From NCBI GenBank assembly GCA_018398765.1, contig JAHBMJ010000049.1:22501-58599 (forward strand): 36,099 bases of DNA, in the 5' to 3' direction. The stretch comes from Chromera velia (taxonomy: Eukaryota; Sar; Chromeraceae). Each line of letters starts with the position of its first letter. Position 1 is the first letter of the stretch. Below the pieces are notes generated by a model. The model was given only the letters and a program-made list of their open reading frames with translations, searched no databases and was not told the origin of the DNA. Positions 9,692 through 21,743 of the stretch are shown piece after piece. The translations under genes and the position numbers were made by a program.

Positions 9692-10429
9692 GACGGAATT
9701 AACCAAGAGCCACACACTTCAATCACGAACAACACACACAGACAGAATTTACATACATGCTTTGCCGAAGCAGCTCACGCCCCAACCTGACTCGCTACTG
9801 CGCACGTCTTCGCTTGAGAAACCTTGCAGAACAAGGGACGGAATTTTCTGCGATTGCCGTGGAAAAGACCACTTCGAATCAAATTAAGGACGGTATAAAG
9901 GTCATCCACGAAATTTTCATGCAGCTGTCCCAAAATTCGATCGCGCGGGCTAAATCTTAGAATATATAGGTGCCTCCTCAGGATCGCGGACCCTCACCGC
10001 GCCGCCAGTGACAGTGGCCCCGCCACAAAGACTGAGCACGCAAAGTAACCAATTGGTCCCTACGCATGAGGGAATCAGCCGGTGTACATTGCATGTTCAA
10101 GAAATTTCAAGAAAAGGAGAGTGTTCCCGCAGAGGGTCTCGATCTGAGTCTTCGACATTGCGGTACATACAGGCGAACGCCACCGGTTGTCCACCTCGGT
10201 GGGCTGACTGACTTGTCAGCCAGTCATGAAGGGAGAAGGTGTCCCGAAAGCGGTTCTTCGGGTCAACTGGGGAGGGCTCTTTTGTGGTATGGCTCAGTGT
10301 GTACTTGCGGTGATTCTGATCGGCTGGACGCTGAAAACCGTTGCGGAGTTTTCGCGGCTTTGACCACGGCTGGCGTGTAGTTTTTTCTTTCCCGTCTCCT
10401 TGTTGCCGTCTCCTGCCGTCTCGTTCACC
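9692..10429. promoter_or_regulatory. Shared intergenic region between divergent PP2C and RAP genes
   Basis: The 738 bp between two head-to-head start codons must hold both promoters unless untranslated exons exist. TATAAA occurs on the plus strand near 9894 and an AATATATA stretch near 9961. A 7-bp inverted repeat, GGCTGAC/GTCAGCC, lies at 10202-10221, about 210 bp before the RAP start. None is proven as a promoter element. Confidence 0.4.
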
Positions 10430-12248
10430 ATGGCACTGCACCGAGCGGCATCTTTTGCTCTGAACAACCGCATCACTCGGTGCAGGCTGGAGCACGAGCT
10501 GAACGATCTGGTCGACACTGAATTGAAGAGAATGACTTTTGTGAATCTGCTGACTATTCTGCAGAAGTATCTCCGTCTGTCCCCAACATCAGCCACACCT
10601 TCTGCACACGCTGTTGCCAAACCGTCTCTGCACGTGGCAAAGCTGACGCAAGAAGTGAAAAAGCTGGTCTATTATGACAGCCCAGACTCGCCTCTGAGGG
10701 CACGGGACGTTGCCCAGGCGGCATGGCTGGCCTCCAGGCTCTCCTCGGATGATGCCGAGCTTTGGAAAGGGTTGACGTCTAGTTTCCTCAAGAAACTTTC
10801 CTCTGCCAACAGTCAGGACTTCCTTCAGATTCTTTCCGTCTCAGCTGGACGCGAGGACGTCCACGAGACTCTCCTGTCTGCCTCAGCTTCGTTCCTTGTC
10901 GCCCAAATGAGGGACGGCAGCCTGCTCACATCTGCGCATGGAAGCCAGAAAGATGGACGGCAGGTGGTTGCCGTCGCGCACCTGTTTGCTTCAAGTCGAC
11001 AGCCTCTGCAGACGAAAACTGAAATTTTGTCGTCTGCCTGTCGATTGATTCTCTCGAGAGATCTGTTGCCCTCAATGGAGACGCGAAGGTTGTGCGTCCT
11101 CTTCTGGTGCCTCGGGAGTCTCTCAGAAGGAGGGGGGGCGTCCCCAGCCTCCGCAGAGTCCTCTGGGCTTTCCGGGGACGTTCGCGAGTTTCTGCAGACG
11201 GCGGGAGAGCATATTGCTGGGGGGGCAAAAAGCAGGGGGGCAGGGGGGAGAGGTAGCACGGCTGTTCCGTCTGCAGTCCTCGAAACGGCCACGGCGAGGG
11301 ACATTGCGCATGTCTGTTGGGCTTTTGGGAAGTTTCAAACGGGGTGGAGTTTGGACAGAGATCTTACAGACAGAGTTTTTTTGACAGTGGGGTCCTTTCT
11401 GTCCTCACACAGAGGCCAGACTCTCGTCAAGACGATGAGCGGCCACGACTTGACAAACTGTTTGCATGGGGGAGCGAAAGCAGGTTGCATGCCCAACTCC
11501 TTTGTTTCTATTTTGTGTCGACGTCTGACCGACTCCCATTCGCAGCAGTCACTTGGCTCCGTGCCACCGCAGTCCGGGGTCGGTTCACGAAACCGCTCTC
11601 CCTCCTTACACGCAAGCGACAACGGTTTTCTCCTCTATGAGCCCATCAACCTTGCCAGCTCCTCATGGGCTCTGTCTTTTTTTCTGAAAACCCAATCCAC
11701 CAGCGGGGCGAGTCAAGAAGCAGTTGACTCCGCCCGTCGTGCGCTTTCCTGCATTGCAAGACACCTCTCAGACTGGGTTGAACGTTGTGACCCGAACAGA
11801 AAGGACAGACCGCCCATGTCACTTCAGCACCTGTCCATGGCCGCTCTGGGTGTGTCAGCCATTGCAGAAACGTCAACAGGTCGCGAGGCGCTGTCGGCAG
11901 TTGTGCGGCTTTTGAGAATGCGGTTGAAGAGCTTTGAAGGAGAAATGGGCCTCGAGGCTTCGTCCATGTTGTCCGCGGCTATCGGTTCTCTCTCGGGGGT
12001 CCTCATTTCAGTTGTGGGGCCCGAAGAAGGCTGCCTTGAGGTTCTGGAGTGGGTCTTTAATTGGGCTGCGGTGCATGCAGGTGGGAGGGAGAATGAGACG
12101 CGAAGAGCGGGGCAGAGAGGCGGGCAGCAGAAGGCAATTGCAAGTTTTTGGAGAACATGGGCACGTGCGATGGCGAATGGGCAGGTCTCCCACGGACCCC
12201 TCATGTCAAGAATTTCGTCCAACGTGGGTGGGGTTGACCTCCAATTGT

Positions 12249-12286
<38 letters not shown>

Positions 12287-14835
12287 TGTGCGTGTGTGTT
12301 GGTCTTCGTGGTGTGACTGTTCTTGGAAGGTTGCTCTCGCCTGTGTCTTCCGCCTTCCCGCGTGCTCTTTTGGACATCTGTTATTTCTTCTTCACCCAGT
12401 CAGGATCGGGACCTCTTTTTTTTTTTTTTTTGCAGGCGTCAACCCAGCTCTCGAAGATGGAGCCCTCACACATGGCAGCACTCTGCAGGGCTGCTGCAGT
12501 CGTGGGAGTGCCGCACAAGGGAGAGGGGGTGGTCGATGAGGTAGCGGCCTCGGGACTTGAGTCGCTGTGGCGGTCTCTGGGTGGGGTACTGGACTCTGTC
12601 TCGAGGGGCGAGAGGTCCATGGACGATTCTGCAGTGAGCACCCTCTGCTGGTCTCTCTGTGCGGGGACTCTGAATCTGAATCTGAAGGGGGATGAGGGGG
12701 GCGTGGGTGAAAAGGGAGAGAGCGACTTTGCGGTTAGGCTGAACGTCCTCTCCCGCCTATTGACAGAGAGACGTTGGTCGTTTGAAAACCTCAAGGGAGA
12801 GGACCTTTCCAAGGTGCGTCCTCAATTTATTCATTAATACCTGTCTGCGTGCCTTTCTGTCTGTCTGTCTGTTTGTCTGCTCTGTGTGGCTGTCTATCTG
12901 CCTACCTGTATGTCTCTCTGCCTTCTGTTCTCTCCCTCTCTCCCTTGTTGCGCGGATGCTTTGCTTCTCTGAGTGGTTCGTCTTGGGGGAAGAGGGTCGG
13001 GTGGAGCGCGTGCGAATGGAATCAGTGCCCAGAAAGAAAACTTACAGAAGAATCGACTTTAAGGTACGCAAAAGGACAAAGCTGTATGGTGGGACTTTAT
13101 TTTTCGAAAGTGGACTGGGCTCCAAAAGAAAGAAAATGTCCTGCACCCTTTCCGATTTTCGGAATCTGGAGAGAACTCGTGTGACCTGTTCTTTTGTTTT
13201 TTTGGTGTGCTTGCTACCACTTTTTGTCTGACCGTGTTGCGATGCACTTTCTGAAACTTCCATGACTCAGTCTCAGTCTCCCTCCTGTCTGTTTCTCTCC
13301 CACTCCGACCCCCCTCCATCCTTGTGCGTGCAGCTTCAGCAGGTGACTGCAGCTGTGGAGGCGGAGACGGGTTCCTCTTTAAAAGGAGTCCCTTCTACCC
13401 TCCGGAACTCTCTGCTTGTTGAGACAGTGAAGGATTCCAACTTCTCAAGTGCCCAAACGGGGGGACTGACGAACCTGAAGCGTCTCCTCGGGCCTCTGTC
13501 GATCCGTTCTGAGGTGGAGGTCCATGGTCTTCCCCCCGTCGACTTTCTCGTTCTCGCCACTCCAAGAGAGGTTCTGGACGTTCTCAGCCAAGTCCCTGGC
13601 GCTTCTCTTCCTGATGTCCCCGAAGACCTTTTGCGAGAAGCTCAACAATGGGATGAGGGGACGAAGTGGGACAGTGTGGCCCTGGAATTTGATGGGCCCA
13701 CTCACTTCGTCACTGAGTGGTCGGTCTGTCGTCTGGTTGGCAGTCAGTCAGAATTAGAGAGAGAACGCACATTGTGTCTGTGAAAAGCAAAAGCCTCAAA
13801 CTTGTATGGTGTCGAAGAGACAAAAGAGCGCAGAGAGTAAGCGGGACTTGATAGGTGAAGGGGGGTGGACTGTCCTTATTTTTTTTGTCTTCTTTTTGGC
13901 GCAACATTTCTGTTCCCTGGAAACGTTGGCTTTGTCCATGTCACTTTTGTGTGGATCGCTCAGCTTTCTTGATTTTTGTGCATCGAGCGAGCGAGCGAGC
14001 AATCCTTCCAGCTGATCAGGAGTCGATGTATCTGTCCTTGTGTCTGCCCGTCCTGCCGTCCATTTGTGTATGCAGCCGGTCGGATAGTGTTCCGACAAAA
14101 CTCCAAGGAGAGCGCTCTGAGGAAGGAAGACAAGAAGAAAGCAGCGGAAGGCGGAGGGTGCACAGGTTGAACGGTAGCTCTTCATTTAGACGACGGTGGG
14201 TCAGCAAGTTGATCAGAGTACGTCGACTGGCTCTTCTTCTTCAATAAATTAATGCATGCAGCGTCTCTCTCTTTAATTCGTTCTCAGGACCGACTTTCAA
14301 AATCGTCGTTTATTTTGGGGATGTGTAGCATCTGTCACACACTCCATCGTTGTGTTGTGCGGCGTTATGCAGGTGCCTGGCTGCCCGTGGCATTTTGCCC
14401 GTTTCCCTTCCATATTGGAATCTGGTTCTAACGTCTCCGGACGCCACGCGGGTGCAGGTCGCAGGGGCGCTCCGGTCTTGTTTGGTCTCCGCACTCAGGG
14501 ATCTCAGAGAAGTCCCCCTTTCCTCTTGCCGTCCCGTCTCCGTTGGAAACAATGACGAGAGGGAGGGTGCAGGTGGACACACTGAGAGTGTCCGTTCCAT
14601 TCTACCGCCTTCAGATCCAGATGTAAGAAGACTCGCTGACAGCCCCCATTCAGGCTTAGAATCATCCTCACCAAAACCTGAAGCGCTGACTTTCCACAGT
14701 AATCACACAAGAGGCAGCACAATTGTGTCAAACACAACGAGCCGCTTACCACCAAGATCATCCCATAAAGTGACAAAAATACCACCACCTGTTTCGCTGC
14801 GCCATGAATCGCCTCGCATATGCATGGAAGGATGA
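10430..14835 (+). CDS. RAP-domain protein, probable organellar RNA-binding factor (five exons)
   Basis: RAP-domain proteins act in mitochondria or plastids on organellar RNA and are expanded in alveolates (family knowledge). My model is 10430-12223, 12436-12813, 13334-13716, 14166-14195 and 14373-14835: 1,015 residues, all junctions in phase. Introns start GTGGGT, GTGCGT, GTGGTC and GTGGGT, and end in cAG. The start is the ATG at 10430 in a strong CACCATGG context, giving an Arg-rich N-terminus (MALHRAASFALNNRITRCR) that could be an organelle presequence. A long helical region follows (about 20-770). The RAP domain (about 783-900) opens with EVEVHGLPPVDFLV, then VALEFDGPTHF near 843. It continues through the 30-nt exon 4 (NGSSSFRR) into CLAARGILPVSLPYW in exon 5. 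The final ~110 residues are Ser/Pro-rich and unassigned. The exon 3-5 splices are inferred from the family pattern; exons 1-3 are the firmest. Confidence 0.85.
12251..12300 (+). repeat. Compound (TC)n(TG)n microsatellite in RAP intron 1
   Basis: A TC run passes directly into a TG run about 25 bases after the intron 1 donor (12224). The intron ends with a long T tract and TTTGCAG at 12435. Confidence 0.9.
12840..12960 (+). repeat. Imperfect CTGT-rich tract in RAP intron 2
   Basis: Repeated CTGT, CTGC and CTAT units, then CTCTCC runs, fill the 5' part of intron 2 (12814-13333). Open frames over this tract are simple-repeat artefacts. Confidence 0.7.
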
Positions 14836-15799
14836 AAAGGGAGTTCAAAGGAGATGAGTCATAACGGGTGTTCTGAATGACGGACGCCGGATTCGCCCAC
14901 AGTGCTGCACACTTTGTTTCTTTTCTTGTTTCAGACTTTCAGCACAGTGATTACGTTTTCTTGCAGACCTTTTTTACGTTGTTTTGCATTCGTCTATCAT
15001 GATTTGCTCCAAGTAGGATTCGAATTTAAAGAAAATCCTTTTCTATAAGTTAATTCTTCTCGCTAATCTTCAGTTGTAATTATATTTGGAAGCCGGCTAG
15101 TAAGCCGGCCAGTTTATAGTACTTTGTACTCGTGAATTGTAATTTGTTGTACATCTTAATATTATATATCACTATATATGAGTAATTGTTGTGTACCAGC
15201 CTGAAAGCAATGCATATATATATGCAGAGAAACCAGCTAAGGCCCAGGTGTAGTACTGGAATGGCGCGGCAGGCCCGGTCAGGCCGTAAGGCGCATGGCC
15301 GTGCAGGGTGACAGGGTCTTTCATGGGCCCCGGTAAAGCAATCCATGCATCTTTTTAACAACCAACGCCAACCATGCAGTCACCTAATTCATCACCAATC
15401 ACTGGCAATCAGAGATCGATCCTTCACTAATTTGATTAATCGTCAACATCGATCTGTAGTGCAAATTCACTAAAATTAGGAATTTTGACTTCTAATATGT
15501 TCCGGGTTTGTTCTGAGGTTCATTACCGGGGGGCGGCTTAAGTTATATCTAGAGTTATACGGTATGACCTACGGTATGACTACCATAAGATAAAACGGCG
15601 ATATGCAGTACTTGAGAGCACCAATTAATCACTTAATTATCCCTTACATGAAACAAGCATCCTAAGTAACTAAAACATTTCCATTAAAACTTCAATCCAC
15701 CTAAAATTATTCAAAATTATATTATTAAAAAAAACAATCGAACTCTGATCGACAATCTCTAAGATCAAAGCTTCACCCCTATGTGATTGATCCGCCAGC
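14836..15799. other. AT-rich intergenic DNA between RAP gene and ankyrin pseudogene A
   Basis: No coding frame or RNA gene is supported. A GC-rich island lies at about 15240-15345 with several GGCC/GGCCC words, and AGCCGGCT/AGCCGGCC words lie near 15091-15111. I could not assign it to a known element. Confidence 0.5.
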
Positions 15800-18700
15800 T
15801 CATACACATCTGCAGTCTGTGTGACTGATTGTCACACCTCTCTGAATTAAAGCCTCAGTTCCCTCTTCATTTGGACCCTGGTGATACGAAGAAGAAACAA
15901 ACACTTTCTGCCGTAATACTGTGGACATTGCCGGTTCAATTGACTCAAAGGAACATGCCGGATGATCTGGAGCAGCATGCCCTTCCATTTTAGGCTCGGC
16001 CTAAGTGGTTGAGCGCTAAAAACGTCTGTCTAGGTTTCCTTCTTCACAAAATGGAGCAGGTCTGCGATCCATGAACCAGAACCCCACTCTGAGCCGTACA
16101 TGAAAGACGGCCACCTTGAAGAGAGGAGAGAAGGATCGGCTCCGACCTGCTCAGAGGATAGAGGAGGAACGCGGTAGCAAATAGCATGCTTCTGAGAGGA
16201 AAGGAACAAAGCAGTCTGAGAGCGATCGAATGACAACAAGCGGGCCACGGGGTGAATTCCTTCCCACTCTTTCAGATACTCGAGCCCTACAAAATACACT
16301 CAAGTACTTCTGGATGACAACATTCGTTAAACAGAAAAAGCACGATTCTTTTCATGTAGGATGATCTTGTTTGCTATGATTAAATCTGACTGAGAAGGCT
16401 CAATCTACTTTCACATCCACGTACAGGCAGGCAGCCATGCAGACTGACGGGAGAGGTGCTTCTACGAACTTCAACCTCAATCCCTTCCTAGCTATAAGTT
16501 AAACGCGACCTCCAATCTACTGCTGGCTAGTCTGTTGGACCAAGTCAATCCACTTACAACGTTACGATGGTGATCGCTCATCATTTCACTGACCTCAAGC
16601 AGAGTTGCTGCCAGCTCCAAGCCCTTGCGCAACCTGACCGCTTGCCACTCATGGCGAGTAAGGTCTTTATAACAAGGGTCGTCATGTGCGTGATAAGACC
16701 TGTCGGAGAGAACGGCAGAAAGGGGGCAACCATACCACCTCTGCTGAGATGAATCAAAGAACAGTACGTTTAGGTCTGCCCCTCCCTGTTCGCACAAAGC
16801 ATGCACGAGTTTGACATTCCTCAAACGGCATGCAAGCAACAGGGATGACTTTTTACACATAGACTGCAACACTGTGTAACAATCTCGTCTTCATCCCCAT
16901 CTTTCTGCCCGCCCCTTTCTTCCTCTTCCTGGCGTGCCTCCTGGGAAAAGAACAATTCAACAGAAAGGAGGCAACGGGCCCCATGGTCTAGCAGCAGTTC
17001 CATACGCTTTGCAACTTACTGCTGTTGGTTTTTGGGGAGACTATATATCATTGACAGGTCTCTGTGAGATAAAGCTTGCAGAGGGGCAACCATGAGACCT
17101 CCCTCTCCAAAACCTTTTCCCTTTAACAACCCGACCTCATTTGGGTCTACACCTGACTCAAGGAGCAACGACAGGAGATCCAGACTCCCATTATCATCTA
17201 GCAACAGGCTTTCGATCAGGGGGAGACGGCGGGTCCCACCTCCCCCCCCCAACGCCGCACTTTCGTAAATGAGTGCTTCTGTTGTCTTGCGCATCTGCAG
17301 CCTACAAGCCAGAGACAGGGGGGAGTGATCGGAATCCTCGTCTTTCTTGTTGAGGTCTGCACCTAGATCTGCAAGCGCCTCCACCGTGTCTGCGGAATAG
17401 CCGTTATCCGCTTTGTGGTTCAACCAACGAGTGCGGTTCTTTTCAACGACGGCAAAAATGGGGAGACACGATTTCCCCTTCTCCTCAGATTTTTCTATCA
17501 CGTCTGGATCTGCCCCCCCCTTTCCTCCCAACATACGCACTAGGTTTACATTTTTCAAACGATACACAATCAGAAAAGGGGAAGTTTCATTTCCCGATGG
17601 ATCTAACGCACTCGCAGCAACGGCTCTGTCAACAAGCAATTCTACGGCTTGCTCTGTGATGTACTCCTCTTTATAGGGGTATGGGTTCATCGCAACCTGT
17701 AGGGCGGTGACACAATCATATGGAAACTCAGGATCAGACGTCTTTATAGTGATGCCAACCTGGTTAGGGTCTGCACCCCACCGAAGCAAAAGGGCAGTGA
17801 TATGGGTATCAGACGGCGATGTCTCAACCAAAGGAACCTGGATTCCCCATTTTTCCCTGCCACCCCCCCCACCGCCACCCCCTTCGAGAGAAGAAACTCT
17901 GCGGACTTTTCCAATGCCCACTCGCAGGCAAGGGATAAAGGGCTGTGACTAAAGTCACCTAAGCCCGCACGGGTAAAATCAGCCCTTTTGTCAGCAAGCA
18001 ACTGCAAGACGGAGAGGCACGTCTCGTCTGACCGGAGCATACCTCCAACGACGGCCAACAGCGTCAGGTGCTGCTCTTCAGGCCGCACTCGATCGGCTTC
18101 TTCCACCTCCATCAGCCCTCTTGCAATGTCAGCCTCTCCACAGAGACAAGCTAGATCCAGAGCAGTCTTGTCCGTACTCTTTAGCTCTTCTCTGTATACC
18201 GAATAGGTGTCAAGAACCTCTATCAGAAAACGACAGGCTTCTGTCCTAACCTTCCAACGTGCGCAACCCCTTTCCTTCGACAAAGGCGCAATACGACGAT
18301 TCGGAAGCAAAGAGAGCTTCAGCGCATCTCTTTTCTTTTCATCCACCCTATCCCCTAAGTCCTCCCCTTCCCCCCCACGTCCCTCCTTCTCCCTCTCTTC
18401 CGCCTCTTCATACACTGCAAGGACGAAAGCATGCAGGGGGGACCTACCCGCGACTGAGTATTGGAACGAAATTTCTTCATTCTTGGTCTCCTCACTCTCT
18501 TCATTTTCCTCCTCCCCAGACTCCTCCCCAATCCACTCATACACATCAATACGAGCACCCGCATCCAGGAGCATCTGGACACACTCAAACTTGTGGGTAT
18601 CGATCAAAGCCATCAGCAGGGGCTTGATCATGGGCGGTTTATTTCTGGATACCCCCTGTAGGCCCATATAGACCCACGAATCGGGATGCACGGCCCCACT

Positions 18701-19195
18701 CTTCAACAGTACCCCCAACCGATGTGTCGTCAGGTTGCGCAAACCTTCGACTCAGTCTGGCAGCTCAGCACAAAAAGGTGTCACACATTTTTCCGATAAA
18801 TATCGGACACAATCCTGTTCGTTCTGGAGGCCGGAAGCAGGAAGAGACGGGGGAGGTCCAATCTTCTGCTGAAGGAATCTTTTCAGAAAAAAATTTAATG
18901 GGTAGCGCCCTCCAACACCACTCAGTGCAAAGAGCTGCTGTAAAGCAGTCACATCAGCACGTTTTAAACAGTCGTCAATCAGATTCTAGATCAGATTCCA
19001 AACCTCCTCTCTCTCAGAGACGGTGTCAAAAGCGCCACACACACTCCCGAATCCCTGGGACGTGGTGTCACTTCGAAAGGCAAGAAACTTGGAGGAGACG
19101 GATAAAATTTTCCAAAAAGTTCGTAAACCCCAAAAACTACTGCCAAACAGACTCTGAAAAACTTTTGAGTCCCTTGTATGGACAACTTTTGCCAT
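15800..19195 (-). pseudogene. Ankyrin-repeat protein pseudogene, copy A (inverted copy of 23506-27048)
   Basis: The reading starts MAKVVHTRDSKVFQSLFGSS at 19195. It continues through a soluble N-terminal domain into repeated ankyrin units with typical text such as HSPLSLACRLQ, LLLESGVDPNEVG, TALDLACLCGEADIARGL and LLLDHGARC. An intron is predicted at 16147-16593 (donor GTCAGT, acceptor GAGCAG) joining …LLE to VGADPSLLSS. Lesions: a 12-bp tandem insertion that adds TAG at 18986-18988; TGA at 18752-18754 (shared with copy B); a frame change at the C8 run 17863-17870 (shared); a CAA-to-TAA change at 17016-17018; a 7-bp insertion near 16870; and TAG at 16030-16032. Ankyrin proteins bind other proteins; no partner is suggested. 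The 12-bp insertion, TAA and 7-bp insertion are private to this copy. Confidence 0.85.
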
Positions 19196-19199
19196 TGTG

Positions 19200-20490
19200 A
19201 CACAGAGGAATCAGATAATGAGGGTGGAATACAATTAAAGTAGAAAAGAGGGAAGAAAAGAGAGGGAAATGGCAGGAAATTTCATGGTAGCCCAACAAAG
19301 CTGATGTAGGAGACGTCAGAAAAGAATTGGGAAAGTTTGGGATCCGAGTGATAGATGTCCACTGTTTTTCCCCTTAAGTCTTTTCTTTATATTTGCAGGC
19401 CCTGTCTTCATTTCGGTCATTGATCCCGATAACCACAAAGTGTTTGAAAGTGAGGGAAACAAGAAGTCTTTGTATTACTTAGAAAAAGGAATAGAAGAAG
19501 GTCTTTCACAACTTCTATCTAGCAACGCATAATGTTATGTATCAAAATATTTGAAAAAACAAAAAAACACTATAGGGCAGCCACTATTAGGCCAACCTCA
19601 TTAGGCCCACTAAGACTGTTTAACAACGGTACATGGCCGGACCGCAACACGGTAATAAACTAGGCAATAGACTTGATAATGTTAACCGTTATAGCCTCAT
19701 TTCAAATTTAAAAAATAGCCTTGTCATTTATGTTAGTATCTAAATCTATCTGCCACTTATACTATAGTAAGATTAACAAAATGGATAAATGCATATATAA
19801 TACTAAAAAGTATTTTGAGCTTACTGACTGAGTGACAGTCTGAGACTCTGAGTCTAACTCACTAGAAGTGAATTTATATTTTTCCTAGTGTTTTTTAAAT
19901 TGAACATAAGATAAGATAAGAAAAGATTAGATTTAAGTTTATGTTCCTATAGTTATGTTCCGGGTGTCTCCAAGGTCTAGTGCCCAAATATCGATTCAAT
20001 ATCGGGAAACATGTGTTATCAAATTTTGATTGACTGTTGGACAAGTGTTACAATATTCAAGTTCACTGTTGCAAATGTTGTAAAATCTACTGTAAAATAT
20101 TGAATATCAAGCTAGAATATCAAGTATCAATCAATCAATCAATCAATCAATAATATGCCTAGTAATATGCCCTTTTCTGGAAGCCAAGTTAACCCAGAAG
20201 TTTACGATATGAATTTATATGATAAATATACGATGATACGATATTTATCAAAAGCGATCCAATAGTCATCCCTACCTATAGCTGAAATAAATACAAAAAA
20301 TAAACTTTACAGATTACTGATTTTTCTCTTCTTGCCAGTCATAGTGCATCACAAGTTCACAGCATCTTTCTTCCTTTCAAGGAATTATACTAGAAATCAT
20401 ATCACTGACATTGCATAGCAATAATAAAACATGTAAATTATGACTCATTATGAACAGAACATTACAAACGTGAAGAAATCTCACATCCAA
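19200..20490. other. AT-rich intergenic DNA
   Basis: No gene is supported. The stretch is strongly AT-rich from about 19530, with an ATCA run near 20128-20151 and an ATAAGATAAGA segment near 19908. It separates ankyrin pseudogene A from the 3' end of the GT61 gene. Confidence 0.55.
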
Positions 20491-21520
20491 CTACCGGCAT
20501 GGAATCATCCCTTCTGCATGCCTTGTGTTCCTTCCATCTCGACTTCCAATGGATGAAATAAGAACAGCATCGAGAAGTTTGCGTAAAACTGGAAGATCAA
20601 CAACAAAATTATCTGAGGCATCGGGAGGAAGCAAAAGAGATGCATAAGAATGGCCGCGTAAGTGTGCCAAATTACGGTAGTAGGACTCTTTGTCTCCCTG
20701 CCGGTCCCTCAGGATCTCTATCAGGGCACCGCCGGGACGCATGAAGACCACATGCGTCAGCCCCGCTCCATGAGGACCGATCATCACGTCACACTCATGC
20801 GCCTCCCTGATCTGCTCGACGAATGGGGCGTTCTCCTCCCCCCTCCTGGTCACCTCCCGCACCCTCAAAGGCACCTGGTGCGATGGGACAGTGTCAAGCG
20901 CCCCGTCGTCTTCTCTCCCCCTGGGGCCTAAACAGAATCTCTCTAAGTACTCTAGGACCGCGTCGATGTTCTCAAGGTGTCGGTAGGGGGTCTCTCTCCG
21001 TGACACCACACACACCTGCACGGACGACATGACTCTCATGTTTTCTTCTGATTCTCAATCTTCACTTTTTGCAAGATGGGTCATACGCCAGCGGATGAAG
21101 CGAACAAAACACAATGTTGCACAGACATTTCGGGGGCAGCGGACAACCATCTTCAATGAAATCAGCAATTTCACCCCATACAAGCAGCACATGATGTCTT
21201 TATTTCCGGTTTTCATGGTGACAGGAAGGCCGACACTGTGCATGCCAGCATGCGCATCAAAAGGGAAAAAAGGGACAGCGTGTGTAGAGCAGCAGTCTTC
21301 AGCCTGATATAGCATAAGGCAAAAGATAACACGGAAGATGCTGATATGGCAGCTACACAGCAGGAACGGAAAACGACGCAGACGCAAGAACGGATTTCGG
21401 CAAAAGCGCTTTCTCTCTCTACGAGGCGAAGAGATCAGAGTCCCTGGAGTCCTCTCAGAGGTAGTCGTGGAAATTCTTTCTTTCACTCTGTCTGTCTGTG
21501 TCTGTCTGTCTGTCTAGCTG

Positions 21521-21555
<35 letters not shown>

Positions 21556-21686
21556 GTCTGTCTGTCTGTGTCTGTCTGTCTGTGTCTGTCTGTCTGTGTC
21601 TGTCTGTCTGTCTGTGTCTGTCTGTCTGTCTGTCTGTCTCTCTGTCTGTGTATGCGTCTGTGTCTGTCTGTCTGTCTCTCTGTCTG

Positions 21687-21743
<57 letters not shown>

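Noticed and set aside
12782-13231. 149-codon ORF inside the RAP gene as an additional exon
   Set aside because: Exons 2 and 3 join in phase without it (…LSK to LQQV…), and its first third is a CTGT tract.
15985-16025. tRNA-like A-box text (GGCCTAAGTGGTTGAGCGCT) suggesting a tRNA or SINE
   Set aside because: No B box or cloverleaf follows, and the stretch aligns with the last exon of ankyrin copy B, so it is diverged exon sequence.
19560-19625. CACTATAGGGCAGCC as a possible transposon end
   Set aside because: No matching inverted partner or target duplication could be found nearby.
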